Positions 9,445-18,554 of a stretch of DNA of 64,000 nucleotides are shown here, one piece after another. How positions within the stretch are numbered: position 1 is the stretch's first letter; every line of letters begins with the position of its first letter. Where the stretch lies: contig JAEXFN010000036.1 of NCBI GenBank assembly GCA_023400055.1, positions 1 through 64,000 of the forward strand, in the 5' to 3' direction. The translations under genes were made by a program, and so were the position numbers. The notes under the pieces were generated by a model. That model ran no database searches and had not been told where the DNA came from. It saw nothing but the letters and a program-made list of their open reading frames with translations. The stretch is from Bacillota bacterium (GTDB taxonomy: Bacteria; Bacillota; UBA4882; UBA8346).

Positions 9445-10458
9445 TTACGCCTCCTCTAACTGTGCCGTTTTGATCCGTGGATCGGCGAGCCCATAAATGA
9501 TCTCAATGATAAAGTTGGCCAAGAGGACGGTCAGCGTTATCATCAGCGTGCATCCCGAGATCAAGGGATAATCCAGTTGCCGAATGGCTGTGAAGAGTAG
9601 CGAACCAATTCCCGGATAGTTGAAGACCAGTTCGGTCACAAGGGCGCCGCTGACCATCAAACCAATTTGCAGCGCCAATCCAGTTATCTGCGGCAACATC
9701 GCGTTGCGGAAGACATAATGGATTACTTTCCGGTCCTTGATGCCCAACAATTTACTGTTCAGAACGTAATCGGAGTTCAATTCGTAGATGGCCATTTCGC
9801 GCATGCCGATGGCTTGACCGCCGATGGTTACGGTCATAATGGATAAGAATGGCAACAGATGGTGTTGCAGCACCGAACCGATGAATTCCAGGTTGAGATT
9901 GGGCACCAAAGTATAGGAATAACCGCCGCCGAGCGGGAACCAGCGGAGGCTCACCGCGAAGACATACAAGTAAATGATGGACAAGGCGAAAAAGGGCATG
10001 GAATTGAGCAGCAGCGAAAGTGGAAAGATGACCTTATCAAAGATCCCTTTCTTGTAAGCGGAATAAGCTCCCAAAAGGTTTCCCAGCAGCCATCCGATGA
10101 GTATGGCCGGCAACTGCAACGCGACGGTCCAGGGTATGGCCGACTGGAGAAGGCTGCCAACGGAGCGCGGATATACGCTGAAGGATGTCCCCAAGTCGCC
10201 ATGGGCGAGTTTTTCCAAATAAATCAAGTACTGTGCCAGCAACGGTTTATCAGTGCCGAATTCTTTGGCAAAGGTCACGTAAAATTCCTTGATCTGATCC
10301 CGATCGGTCATCCCCTGGGTCATCTTGGCCACGATCGCATCGACCGGGTTCCCCTTGATCAGCCGGGGCAGAAAAAAATTTAAACTGATGGCGATGAAGA
10401 AAGTCAAAAGGTACCACCAGAATTTTTTCAGCAGGTATTTATGATATTGATTCATCAT
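9445..10458 (-). CDS. ABC transporter permease, OppB/DppB type
   Basis: A 337-residue integral membrane protein. The first helix ([21 protein letters not shown]) is followed by a periplasm-facing loop and about five further helices, then a coupling loop near [20 protein letters not shown]. Two consecutive ATG codons (10458 and 10455) follow GGAGG. The second has the better spacing, so the protein may be one residue shorter. It is separated from the upstream binding-protein gene by 146 bp that contains a hairpin, which would allow the binding protein to be made in excess. Confidence 0.93.
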   Translation of the reverse strand: MMNQYHKYLLKKFWWYLLTFFIAISLNFFLPRLIKGNPVDAIVAKMTQGMTDRDQIKEFYVTFAKEFGTDKPLLAQYLIYLEKLAHGDLGTSFSVYPRSVGSLLQSAIPWTVALQLPAILIGWLLGNLLGAYSAYKKGIFDKVIFPLSLLLNSMPFFALSIIYLYVFAVSLRWFPLGGGYSYTLVPNLNLEFIGSVLQHHLLPFLSIMTVTIGGQAIGMREMAIYELNSDYVLNSKLLGIKDRKVIHYVFRNAMLPQITGLALQIGLMVSGALVTELVFNYPGIGSLLFTAIRQLDYPLISGCTLMITLTVLLANFIIEIIYGLADPRIKTAQLEEA

Positions 10459-10550
10459 ATCCTCCAGTTAGATTTCGTGATGTACGTACGCAAGCAAATC
10501 AAACGAATTGTTAATCGGTATAAATTTACAATATCCATGGATTAGGAAAT

Positions 10551-10582
10551 GGGGACAGACCCATTCACCCGGGAATGTCCCC
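10551..10582 (-). terminator. Hairpin between binding-protein and permease genes (partial terminator or processing site)
   Basis: GGGGACA (10551-10557) pairs with TGTCCCC (10576-10582), with further partial pairing inside the loop. No T run follows on the minus strand. It is more likely a leaky terminator or an mRNA stabiliser at the 3' end of the binding-protein message than a full stop. Such elements are common after highly expressed solute-binding-protein genes. Confidence 0.45.
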
Positions 10583-10604
10583 ATCAAAAAATCTATCCGA
10601 TAGC

Positions 10605-12350
10605 TTACTTTCCAGTACTTCTGATATCGTAAAGCATCCGGATGGCCGCCTGATCGCAGCAGATGGTCGGCGGAATTTTTTTCGGATTATGCTTGGCGTC
10701 TGGGAAGCCCTTCCAAACTCTTTCGCTGACCGTATAGAACATCCACGGCCGGTACATCAACTGGATGGCGGGCACGTTTTCCAGGAAAATCTTATCCAAT
10801 TCGGTATAGAGGGTCTTCAGTTCATTCGGGTCCTTCTTGGTGGGGATAATGTCGAGCAGTTCATCGGCGCGGGCGTTTTTAAAACGGCCCCAGTTCCAGA
10901 AGGCGGCCTGGCCGATCGGCGGGACGCCATCGGAAGACATCAGGAATCGGGCGCGGTCCCATGGCATGCCGGGTCCCAGGTAGGGGCACGGAGTGTCCAT
11001 CACGATGTCAAAGGTGCCGTTGGCCCGGTCGATCTGCCATACCGGAGTCTCCGGGAACTTGGTCCGCATCTCGATGCCGATCTTCTTGGCGCATTGCGCG
11101 ATAATCTCCAGGGAGGCATTCCAGTCCGACCAGCCGTACGGGCACTCCAACTCATATGGCCCGAGGCGGGTTCCGTCTTTCAGGACCCTGATCCCGTCCG
11201 GTCCGGGCTTGGCGCCGATCGAATCGAGCAGTTTATTGGCGGCTTCCACATCGGTGGTCCAGCGTAGCGGTTTGACGACCTTCTCATCGATAAATTTGGA
11301 TTCGGCCGGGGTATTCAACGCGATACTCGGCACAATCGGATCGGTGTAACCGCTCATGGCGACTTCGCCGATTTTCTTATAATCGATGCACATGACGATG
11401 GCCTTGCGGACTTCCAGGACATTGAGGCCCTTCTTGGCCATATTGAAGAAGACCGTGGGCGTGGAACCGGGGATATAATATGGGAAGTCATCGAGGTACG
11501 TTTTGATCGGAGATTTATCTCTCCACATCAACCAAACTTTGGGGATGAATTGCTGGGAGACGTCGACCTCGCCGTTTTTGAGGGCCAGGTTACCGGCATC
11601 GTTGGACTTGAAAATGATATGGCTGATGTATTTGGGAGCCGGCAATTTGCCGAATAATGCTTTGCCCCAGTACTTGTCATCGCGGACCAGGATGATGCGG
11701 GTGTCATCGTAATAATACAGTTTATACGGGCCGGATCCTACCGGTTTGCCGTTGAATTCTTTGCGGATTCCCTCGATCTTGCCGCCGGCTTTTGCCTCAA
11801 TCTTGGACCAGATATGTTTGGGATGGAGCGGTACCCGGCACAAGCTGGTGAGGATGACCAATTGGTTAAACTTGTTCTTGTTGGGGACGATCACTACGGT
11901 GGAAGGGGAGGTGACTTTGACGTCGTCGATATATTGCAGGTAAGTACTCCAGAAAGTCGGGTATTTCTTGGCGATCATGTATGTATAAGCAACATCCTCT
12001 GCGGTCAGACGGACCCCGTCGTTCCAATGCGCGTTTTTATTCAGTTCCACGGTGAGCGAATTATCGCTATTCCAGGTATAGGACTTGCCGACCAGCGGTT
12101 CCAAATTGCCGGTTAATTGGTTATACATGAACAGCGCTTCGTAAATTAAAAATCGGTCCTGGTTGCAAGGGAAAGCCGCATCCGGGGTAAACATGTTGAA
12201 ATTGGGGGGAGCGCCCCAAGCGATGCCGTTGAGATACAGGGTTTCATTGCGTTTCGTGTTCTCCAGGGCGAAAACGGAAAGGCTCATCATCAAGCATACC
12301 AAGGTCAGAATACATAACAAGCTAACCATTCGTTTGTTCTTAAATCTCAT
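10605..12350 (-). CDS. Extracellular solute-binding protein, SBP_bac_5 (OppA/DppA) family
   Basis: A 581-residue secreted binding protein. The N-terminus has basic residues (RFKNKR), a hydrophobic core, and a likely signal peptidase site after SVFA. I see no convincing lipobox, so surface anchoring is unclear. The mature part has the family layout (VAYTYMIAKKYP, GSGPYKLYYYDDT, VFFNMAKKGL). The family binds peptides, nickel or oligosaccharides. In Thermotoga, members next to beta-glycosidases bind cello- or manno-oligosaccharides, and the adjacent GH3 and GH2 genes make a similar role plausible here. The ATG at 12350 is supported by GAGGTG 8 bases upstream; an upstream in-frame start at 12392 lacks one. 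It is the first gene of the operon. Confidence 0.9.
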   Translation of the reverse strand: MRFKNKRMVSLLCILTLVCLMMSLSVFALENTKRNETLYLNGIAWGAPPNFNMFTPDAAFPCNQDRFLIYEALFMYNQLTGNLEPLVGKSYTWNSDNSLTVELNKNAHWNDGVRLTAEDVAYTYMIAKKYPTFWSTYLQYIDDVKVTSPSTVVIVPNKNKFNQLVILTSLCRVPLHPKHIWSKIEAKAGGKIEGIRKEFNGKPVGSGPYKLYYYDDTRIILVRDDKYWGKALFGKLPAPKYISHIIFKSNDAGNLALKNGEVDVSQQFIPKVWLMWRDKSPIKTYLDDFPYYIPGSTPTVFFNMAKKGLNVLEVRKAIVMCIDYKKIGEVAMSGYTDPIVPSIALNTPAESKFIDEKVVKPLRWTTDVEAANKLLDSIGAKPGPDGIRVLKDGTRLGPYELECPYGWSDWNASLEIIAQCAKKIGIEMRTKFPETPVWQIDRANGTFDIVMDTPCPYLGPGMPWDRARFLMSSDGVPPIGQAAFWNWGRFKNARADELLDIIPTKKDPNELKTLYTELDKIFLENVPAIQLMYRPWMFYTVSERVWKGFPDAKHNPKKIPPTICCDQAAIRMLYDIRSTGK

Positions 12351-12790
12351 CCTTTTGACACCTCGCAATAGTTTTTTGATTAACCCCCGCAAGAGGGCAA
12401 TCGTCTTACGGTTTTGATTTGAAAGATCATTCGTGAGGTGATGAGCAAAATGTGCAATAACCGGGATTTAGTTTGGGTTTGGATGCATGGCGTTTCATTC
12501 TGAGTAAATGGGGTATTCACGGAGAAACCTATGGAGAGAAGGCCATTTGCAACACCTCCAACCCTTAAAGCCTCAGAGTTCCGTAATTTCGTGAAGATTC
12601 ACGGCCGGGACATTTGATATGTGAATAGTACGTGCTGTGATGCGGTAAATTCTCGGGTGACGTGACCGGGAAGCGATTTATTGGCGGAGTGAGTTTTTAT
12701 TTCTCAGTTGACGGGGTTTATGAAGAATAAAATGAATCTCTATAACAGGTCATTTTCAAACGATGAACTCTTTTTGTGTTTAGCACTCTG

Positions 12791-12804
12791 CTAAAACGTT
12801 ATAT
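12791..12804. promoter_or_regulatory. Operator-like site, distal copy
   Basis: CTAAAACGTTATA is repeated exactly at 12933-12945. The core AAAACGTT is near-palindromic around a central CG, as in operators of LacI-family sugar regulators. Two identical 13-mers in about 150 bp are unlikely by chance. No LacI-type gene is in the window, so the binding factor is unknown. Confidence 0.4.
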
Positions 12805-12918
12805 CAAAGAAAAGCGACGAGTTTTAAAGACAAATCAAATCAAGACATTGCCAGAAATCGAACCTTTATTTATCGCTTTTTACGGCCATCATTCGATAAA
12901 AAGCAGCATCTATTGCTA

Positions 12919-12947
12919 TTGCAAACCGGTTACTAAAACGTTATACT
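12919..12947 (+). promoter_or_regulatory. Sigma-A-type promoter overlapping the second operator-like site
   Basis: TTGCAA (12919-12924), a 17-bp spacer and TATACT (12942-12947). The repeated 13-mer CTAAAACGTTATA (12933-12945) sits across the spacer and the -10 element, an arrangement expected for repression. It would drive the GH3 and GH2 genes, giving a leader of nearly 200 nt. Confidence 0.6.
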
Positions 12948-13142
12948 TAATTATATTATAAAATGGAAAAAATTGAAATGTATTTTTTACATAAATTTTA
13001 TGGTACGGCAATAACCTTTATACCATTCGCGCTGGAACTGAAATAACGTAGTAAGCACTGTTCGATGAATTATTACGAAGCGATACTCGAAGAATATCGC
13101 GGCCAATCAGGACCTGAAATGAATGAGATGGAGGGACGAAGA

Positions 13143-15422
13143 ATGGATCGAGACCTGAAACAATTGATTTCGCAAATGAGCTTGGAAGAAAAAGCCGGAC
13201 TATGCTCAGGGTTGGATTCCTGGCGCACCAAACCCGTTGCCCGGCTGGGGATACCCGCGATAACGATGACCGACGGCCCGCACGGATTGCGCAAAGTAGT
13301 CGATCCCGATCAGCTGGGACTGGACGACAGCATTCCGGCGACCTGTTTCCCATCGGGAGCCGGCTTGGCCTGTTCATGGGATCGGGCATTAATCGAACGG
13401 GTCGGCAACGCCTTGGCCGAAGAATGCCTGGCGGAGCAAGTCTCCATTCTGCTCGGACCGGCGGCGAATATCAAACGTTCGCCGTTGTGCGGCCGGAACT
13501 TCGAGTATTTTTCGGAAGACCCCTATCTTTCTTCGGAGATGGCGGCTCATCATATCCGGGGCGTTCAAAGCCGTGGGGTGGGTTCGTCGTTGAAGCATTT
13601 TTGCGCCAACAATCAGGAACACCGCCGCTTGTCGGTGGATGCCGTGATTGACGAGCGAACCTTGCGCGAGATTTATCTGGCCAGTTTCGAGGGGGCTGTC
13701 AAGCAAGCCGAGCCTTGGACGGTGATGTGCGCCTATAATAAAGTCAATGGCGAGTATTGCTCGGAGAATGAATATCTTTTGACGACGGTACTCAAAGAAG
13801 AATGGGGCCATCAAGGATTGGTAGTATCCGATTGGGGAGCCGTGGACAGGCGCGAAAAAGCGCTGGCCGCGGGGTTGGAGTTGGAGATGCCGTCCAGTCA
13901 CGGCGTCGGGGAGCGCCGGATTGTCGCGGCGGTAAAGAATGGGCAATTGCGGGAGGAGGTCCTCGACCGGGCGGTCGAAAGACTGCTGCGGATTATTTTT
14001 AGAGCGGCCGATAACCGGCGGGATCATTGCGCTTACGATAGGGACGCGCACCACCGTTTGGCGGGAGAGGTCGCCCAAGAATGCATGGTGCTTTTGAAGA
14101 ATGAGGAACGGATTTTGCCGTTGTTCAAGACCGGAACCTTTGCGATCATCGGTCGCTTCGCCGAGACCCCCCGCTATCAAGGCGGCGGAAGTTCTCATGT
14201 CCATCCGACCCGGTTGGACAATATCCGTGAGGAACTTGGCAGGGTGGCGGGACCGGACGCCCGATTCAGTTATGCCGCCGGATATTCGCTGGAAGATGAC
14301 GCGGTCGACGCCGGGCTGTTGAATGAGGCCAAGACGGTCGCCAGCCAAGCGGATGTGGCGGTCCTTTTCGTCGGGTTGCCGGAGCGCCATGAATCGGAAG
14401 GGTTCGATCGGGAACACTTGCGTTTACCGGAAAACCACACTCGTCTGATCGAGGAGGTTGCCGCGGTCCAACCCAATGTGGTGGTCGTGCTGTGCAACGG
14501 TTCGCCGGTGGAGATGCCCTGGATAGACAAGGCGAAGGGTGTCCTGGAGGCGTATCTGGGCGGCCAGGCATTGGGCGGAGCCGTTGCCAGGCTGCTGTTT
14601 GGCGCCGCCAATCCCTGCGGCAAATTGGCGGAGACTTTTCCGAAGCGTTTAAGCGATAATCCATCCTATTTGAACTTTCCGGGCGAGGGGGACCGGGTGG
14701 AATACTGGGAGGGCCAGTTCGTCGGATACCGGTATTACGACGCCAAAAATATCGCGCCGCTGTTTCCGTTCGGTCATGGCTTGAGTTACACCACCTTTGA
14801 GTATTCCGCGATCGCGGTCGACAAGAAAGAGCTTTCCGACACAGAGCTCCTCAATGTCACCGTGAAAATTCGCAATACCGGCAGCATGGCCGGAAAAGAG
14901 ATCGTCCAGCTTTATGTCAGGGATGTCGCCAGTGCCGTGATTCGGCCGCCCAAAGAATTGAAAGGCTTTGCCAAAATCGCCCTGGCCCCGGGCGAAGCGA
15001 AGACGGTCACTTTTGCCTTGGATAAAAGGGCCTTCGCTTATTATAACGTGGACATCAAGGATTGGCACGTTGCCACCGGCCAATTTGAGATCCTGGTCGG
15101 AGGGTCCGCGCGCGACCTCTTTTTAAAAGAACGGGTTCACGTCCGTTCCAGCGTGACGATAGCCAAACCGGTCACCAGAAACAGCTTGGTCGGCGATCTG
15201 CTCGCATGTCCCGCCACCAAGCCTATCATCCAAAAGCTATTAAAGGAGTTTGGCGAAAAAAACCCGTTGCTTGGGTCCGCCCAATCCGATGCCAATGAAC
15301 TGGCGGCCGCGCTCCTGCGTTACCTGCCCCTGCGCGCTCTGATTCCCTTTGGCGGGCCGGGAGCGTTTGATGATGCCAAGTTGGATCGGCTCATTGAGCA
15401 ATTGAATCAGAGCAAGCAATAA
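13143..15422 (+). CDS. Beta-glucosidase, glycoside hydrolase family 3
   Basis: A 759-residue GH3 enzyme that removes beta-linked sugars from the non-reducing end of oligosaccharides. The N-terminal barrel domain carries the nucleophile Asp at about residue 230 in [10 protein letters not shown]. The second domain has [13 protein letters not shown], where the acid/base Glu is expected. A C-terminal fibronectin-III-like domain follows (IVQLYVRDV, then PPKELKGF), and then a short extra tail. There is no signal peptide, so it acts in the cytoplasm on imported sugars. The ATG at 13143 is preceded by GGAGGG. The ATG at 13065 gives a longer N-terminus but no ribosome binding site. It is followed after 56 bp by the GH2 gene, probably in one operon. 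Confidence 0.93.
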   Translation: MDRDLKQLISQMSLEEKAGLCSGLDSWRTKPVARLGIPAITMTDGPHGLRKVVDPDQLGLDDSIPATCFPSGAGLACSWDRALIERVGNALAEECLAEQVSILLGPAANIKRSPLCGRNFEYFSEDPYLSSEMAAHHIRGVQSRGVGSSLKHFCANNQEHRRLSVDAVIDERTLREIYLASFEGAVKQAEPWTVMCAYNKVNGEYCSENEYLLTTVLKEEWGHQGLVVSDWGAVDRREKALAAGLELEMPSSHGVGERRIVAAVKNGQLREEVLDRAVERLLRIIFRAADNRRDHCAYDRDAHHRLAGEVAQECMVLLKNEERILPLFKTGTFAIIGRFAETPRYQGGGSSHVHPTRLDNIREELGRVAGPDARFSYAAGYSLEDDAVDAGLLNEAKTVASQADVAVLFVGLPERHESEGFDREHLRLPENHTRLIEEVAAVQPNVVVVLCNGSPVEMPWIDKAKGVLEAYLGGQALGGAVARLLFGAANPCGKLAETFPKRLSDNPSYLNFPGEGDRVEYWEGQFVGYRYYDAKNIAPLFPFGHGLSYTTFEYSAIAVDKKELSDTELLNVTVKIRNTGSMAGKEIVQLYVRDVASAVIRPPKELKGFAKIALAPGEAKTVTFALDKRAFAYYNVDIKDWHVATGQFEILVGGSARDLFLKERVHVRSSVTIAKPVTRNSLVGDLLACPATKPIIQKLLKEFGEKNPLLGSAQSDANELAAALLRYLPLRALIPFGGPGAFDDAKLDRLIEQLNQSKQ

Positions 15423-15478
15423 TTTTTTCTCAAAATAACGAAGACGCCGGATTATCAATCGCTTGGGAGGGATACGAT

Positions 15479-17944
15479 TTGCGACAGCAGAGTTTAAACG
15501 GAGCTTGGGAGATGAAAAGGACCGACGAAGGCGAATGGATTCGGGGCCAGGTGCCCGGTTCGGTCTTGAATGATCGATTGAACGCCGGGAAAATCGCGGA
15601 TCCTTTTTACCGCGACAATGAGGCCCGAGCGCTGGAGATCGCTTCTTACGACTATGAATACCGGCGGGACTTTGCGATCGATCCGCAGTTGCTCGAATGC
15701 GATCAAGTGCTGTTATGCTGCGACGGTCTGGATACGCTCGCCGAAATCCTGATCAATGAGGTATCCATCGCCAAGACCGATAATATGCACCGGCGTTATG
15801 AATTCGATGTCAAGCGGTTTTTGCGGAACGGTTCCAACACGATCCGGGTCATTTTGGCCTCGCCGTTGCGCTATGTCGCCCGAAAGCAAAACGAACAGCC
15901 CACCTGGGGCGCGGCGGAAGCGGTGGCCGGGTTTCAGCATTTGCGCAAGGGCCATTCGATGTTCGGCTGGGACTGGGGACCGCAGCTTCCCGACGCCGGC
16001 ATCTGGCGGAACATCGCCATCAAAGGGTTCGAACGGGGCAGGCTGGAAGATGTGTACGTGACCCAGCGGCACTGCGATGACCAAGACCGGGTCCGTTTGG
16101 AGGTGCAAGTCCGGCACCGGCAATGGGACCCTCGTCCCTTGACGATCGAGGTCCGGCTGACGGCTCCGGACGGCTCCCGAATGGTGCAAAATTGCAGCGG
16201 CGTCCAACCCGAGAATCAGTTATCGATCGAAGTCGAAAATCCCCAACTCTGGTGGCCCAATGGCTATGGGAAGCAGCCGCTTTACCGGATCGAGGCATTG
16301 CTGCGGGACGGCGAGACAGTGCTGGATTCCCAATCCTTCCGGATCGGCCTGCGTACATTGACGGTACGGCGGGATCAGGATCAGTGGGGCGAGTCCTTCG
16401 AGTTTGCGGTGAATGGGGTTTCGATCTTTGCCATGGGCGCCGATTACATCCCCGAGGATAATCTGTTGGCGCGCTGCAATCCGGCGCGCACCGAACGGCT
16501 GATTCGGGACTGCGCCAGCGCGCATTTCAATTGCCTGCGCGTTTGGGGCGGCGGCATTTATCCGGAAGACTACTTTTTCGATCTGTGCGACCAATACGGA
16601 CTCATCGTCTGGCAGGATCTGATGTTTGCCTGCGCCGTGTATGTTATGAGCGACGATTTCGCGGCGAACATCCGCCGGGAAGCTATCGACAACATCAAAA
16701 GGATCCGCCATCATGCCTGTCTCGGCCTGTGGTGCGGCAACAATGAGATGGAATGGGGCTGGGAGCATTGGGACTTTTCCAAAGCCGCCAAACTGCGCAC
16801 CGATTATATCAAGCAATTCGAGATCCTGTTGCCCGAGGTCGCCCGGGAGACGGATCCCAACACTTTTTACTGGCCGGCGTCCCCGTCATCGGGCGGCGGT
16901 TTTGAGGATCCTAACGACGAGCACCGGGGGGATGTGCACTATTGGGACGTCTGGCACGGCCAAAAACCGTTCACCGATTACCGGAATTATTATTTCCGGT
17001 TCGTGTCGGAGTTCGGTTTTCAGTCGTTTCCCTGCCTGAAAACGGTGGAGTCCTTCACCCTGCCGGAGGACCGCAACATCTTCTCCTATGTAATGGAGCG
17101 GCATCAAAAGAACCAGTCGGCCAATGGCAAGATTCTCTATTATCTCTCGGAGAATTTCAAATATCCCAAGGACTTCGATTCCTTGCTTTATACCTCGCAG
17201 ATCTTGCAGGCGGAGGCCATCAAGTACGGCGTGGAGCACTGGCGGCGCAATCGCGGCCAATGCATGGGAGCGCTCTATTGGCAGCTGAATGACTGCTGGC
17301 CCGTAGCCTCCTGGGCGAGCATCGACTATTACGGCCGCTGGAAGGCGCTTCATTATTACGCCAAACGCTTCTTCGCGCCAGTGCTGTTATCGGCTTGCGA
17401 GGATGGAACCAGGGTATCCCTGCATATCACGAACGACAGTCGGCAGCCGGTGCATGGCGAGATCGTCTGGAAACTGCGGAACCATCGTTCGCAGCTGCTC
17501 AAGACCGGCGGACAGCTGGTCGCGGTCGCCCCGTTGACGGCCGCCGCCTGCCTGGAACTGGATTTCGGCGATCAACTGCCGGGTTTTCCGGAGCGGCGTC
17601 AAAGTTATCTGGAATTTGAATTGCGGATGGATGACCGGATCCTCAGTTCGGGAACGGTGCTGTTCGTCAAAGAAAAGTATTTCGAGTTCGTCGATCCGGG
17701 ACTCCAGGGGGAGCTAGAAGAGAAGGACGGCAAGTTGGTGTTCACCGTCCGGGCCCAAGCGTTCGCCAAAGGCGTGGCATTGAACTCGCCGACGATCGAC
17801 TGCCGCTTCAGCGACAATTATTTTGATCTGTCGGCTGGCCAATCCCATGCGGTCGAAATCGAACCGGCCGATGCATCCCAGCGCCTGACGCCCGGCGCCC
17901 TGCGCGATAAAATCAGCCTCCGCAGCATTTACGATATCGCTTGA
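15479..17944 (+). CDS. Beta-mannosidase, glycoside hydrolase family 2
   Basis: An 821-residue GH2 enzyme of the beta-mannosidase type. The N-terminal sugar-binding domain (NGAWEMKR) is followed by an immunoglobulin-like domain and the catalytic barrel. The barrel includes the mannosidase-type NCLRVWGGGIYPEDYFFDLC, the acid/base Glu423 in WCGNNEMEW, the nucleophile Glu511 in FVSEFGFQS, and YWQLNDCWPVASWASIDY. It would release mannose from the non-reducing end of beta-mannosides. There is no signal peptide, so it is cytoplasmic. The TTG start at 15479 is set by GGGAGGG about 9 bases upstream and the normal family N-terminus. With the GH3 enzyme and the importer it suggests use of glucomannan or similar oligosaccharides. 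Confidence 0.92.
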   Translation: MRQQSLNGAWEMKRTDEGEWIRGQVPGSVLNDRLNAGKIADPFYRDNEARALEIASYDYEYRRDFAIDPQLLECDQVLLCCDGLDTLAEILINEVSIAKTDNMHRRYEFDVKRFLRNGSNTIRVILASPLRYVARKQNEQPTWGAAEAVAGFQHLRKGHSMFGWDWGPQLPDAGIWRNIAIKGFERGRLEDVYVTQRHCDDQDRVRLEVQVRHRQWDPRPLTIEVRLTAPDGSRMVQNCSGVQPENQLSIEVENPQLWWPNGYGKQPLYRIEALLRDGETVLDSQSFRIGLRTLTVRRDQDQWGESFEFAVNGVSIFAMGADYIPEDNLLARCNPARTERLIRDCASAHFNCLRVWGGGIYPEDYFFDLCDQYGLIVWQDLMFACAVYVMSDDFAANIRREAIDNIKRIRHHACLGLWCGNNEMEWGWEHWDFSKAAKLRTDYIKQFEILLPEVARETDPNTFYWPASPSSGGGFEDPNDEHRGDVHYWDVWHGQKPFTDYRNYYFRFVSEFGFQSFPCLKTVESFTLPEDRNIFSYVMERHQKNQSANGKILYYLSENFKYPKDFDSLLYTSQILQAEAIKYGVEHWRRNRGQCMGALYWQLNDCWPVASWASIDYYGRWKALHYYAKRFFAPVLLSACEDGTRVSLHITNDSRQPVHGEIVWKLRNHRSQLLKTGGQLVAVAPLTAAACLELDFGDQLPGFPERRQSYLEFELRMDDRILSSGTVLFVKEKYFEFVDPGLQGELEEKDGKLVFTVRAQAFAKGVALNSPTIDCRFSDNYFDLSAGQSHAVEIEPADASQRLTPGALRDKISLRSIYDIA

Positions 17945-18001
17945 TTTCTCGAACCAATCGCTGCCGACTCAATTTTAGTCAGGGAAGCTTCACTGGGAAC
18001 T

Positions 18002-18240
18002 GTTGAAAATTCTCGCTCAATTGCCGGGGAGGATCGCTTAGTTGTTGAAGATGCTTGCGCAGTTACTGCGCAAGCTCGTTGAGTAACTGAATAAGCTCGT
18101 TGAGTAACTGAATAAGCTCGTTCAGTTACTGAATTAGTTCGTACGGTTACTGAACATGCTGGTTTAGTTACTGGGGATACTCACTCAGTAACTGAGCATA
18201 CTCTTTTAGTAATTGAACTTGTGTATTTAGTTGCTAAAGA
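18002..18240. repeat. 21-bp tandem array, family A (diverged)
   Basis: About 11 units with exact 21-bp spacing, starting at 18002, 18023, 18044, 18065, 18086 and onward. The best conserved units contain ACTGAATAAGCTCGTTGAGT; outer units have drifted. Each unit is quasi-palindromic around AGCT, with ACT and AGT at the ends. It lies 57 bp past the stop of the GH2 gene and ends about 110 bp before the purine promoter. The unit matches the arrays at 1-210 and 60841-61071. Confidence 0.92.
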
Positions 18241-18351
18241 TGTGCCTTGATAAGGTTCCTGATGGTGGCGTTCGGCTGGGACGATTCAGCGGATACGGAG
18301 GGCTTAAAATTTTTGCTTTTGAACAGCAAGTTAAAAAAACGACCCGTTTGA

Positions 18352-18380
18352 TTGACAAGCGGCCCCGGTTTTGCTATGAT
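18352..18380 (+). promoter_or_regulatory. Sigma-A promoter of the purine operon
   Basis: A consensus TTGACA (18352-18357), a 17-bp spacer and TATGAT (18375-18380). Transcription should start near 18387, giving a leader of about 170 nt that contains the riboswitch and terminator. Confidence 0.88.
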
Positions 18381-18397
18381 TTAGAAGTAAATTTTAT

Positions 18398-18510
18398 ATG
18401 ATGGAAGTGCACCTAGGGTTCCGCCCGGCTGACCGGGGCTTGGTCCAAGTGGTGCAGGCACCTTCGGGTGTTACACCGTAGAGGGATAAAAACCCGGGCG
18501 GATAGGTTTC
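18398..18510 (+). promoter_or_regulatory. ykkC-class riboswitch, probably the PRPP-sensing subtype
   Basis: The leader shows the conserved ykkC blocks in order: CTAGGGTTCCG, then GGTCCAAGT, a stem-loop with TTCG, ACACCG, and GAGGGATAAAAACCCGGG. Known ykkC RNAs bind guanidine (subtype 1), ppGpp (2a) or PRPP (2b); PRPP types control purine synthesis genes. Because purB-F-M-N-H-C-D follow directly, PRPP is the likely ligand, with PRPP turning expression on. No guanine aptamer is seen in tandem, unlike some characterised examples. The subtype rests on context rather than on a checked specificity base. Confidence 0.88.
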
Positions 18511-18540
18511 GATGATACCTATCCGCCCATTTATTTTTTA
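18496..18540 (+). terminator. Riboswitch expression-platform terminator
   Basis: A perfect 12-bp stem, GGGCGGATAGGT with ACCTATCCGCCC (18496-18507 and 18517-18528), and a T-rich tract after it. The 5' arm begins inside the conserved ykkC block CCCGGGCGG, so ligand-bound aptamer and terminator compete for the same bases. This fits an ON switch. Confidence 0.92.
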
Positions 18541-18554
18541 GGGGGTTAAACGAT

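Larger units (their letters stand above)
12351..13142. other. Divergent control region between importer and glycosidase operons
   Basis: About 790 bp without a convincing gene. It must hold the promoters of both operons. A promoter and repeated operator-like sites are listed separately. A further inverted repeat, CGTGAAGATTCACG, lies at 12590-12603. A 61-codon open frame at 12776-12961 has no ribosome binding site and lacks protein-like composition, so I do not call it. No minus-strand promoter stands out. Confidence 0.6.

Noticed and set aside
12776..12961. 61-residue frame in the divergent control region
   Set aside because: No ribosome binding site, no family resemblance, and it overlaps the promoter and operator-like sites.
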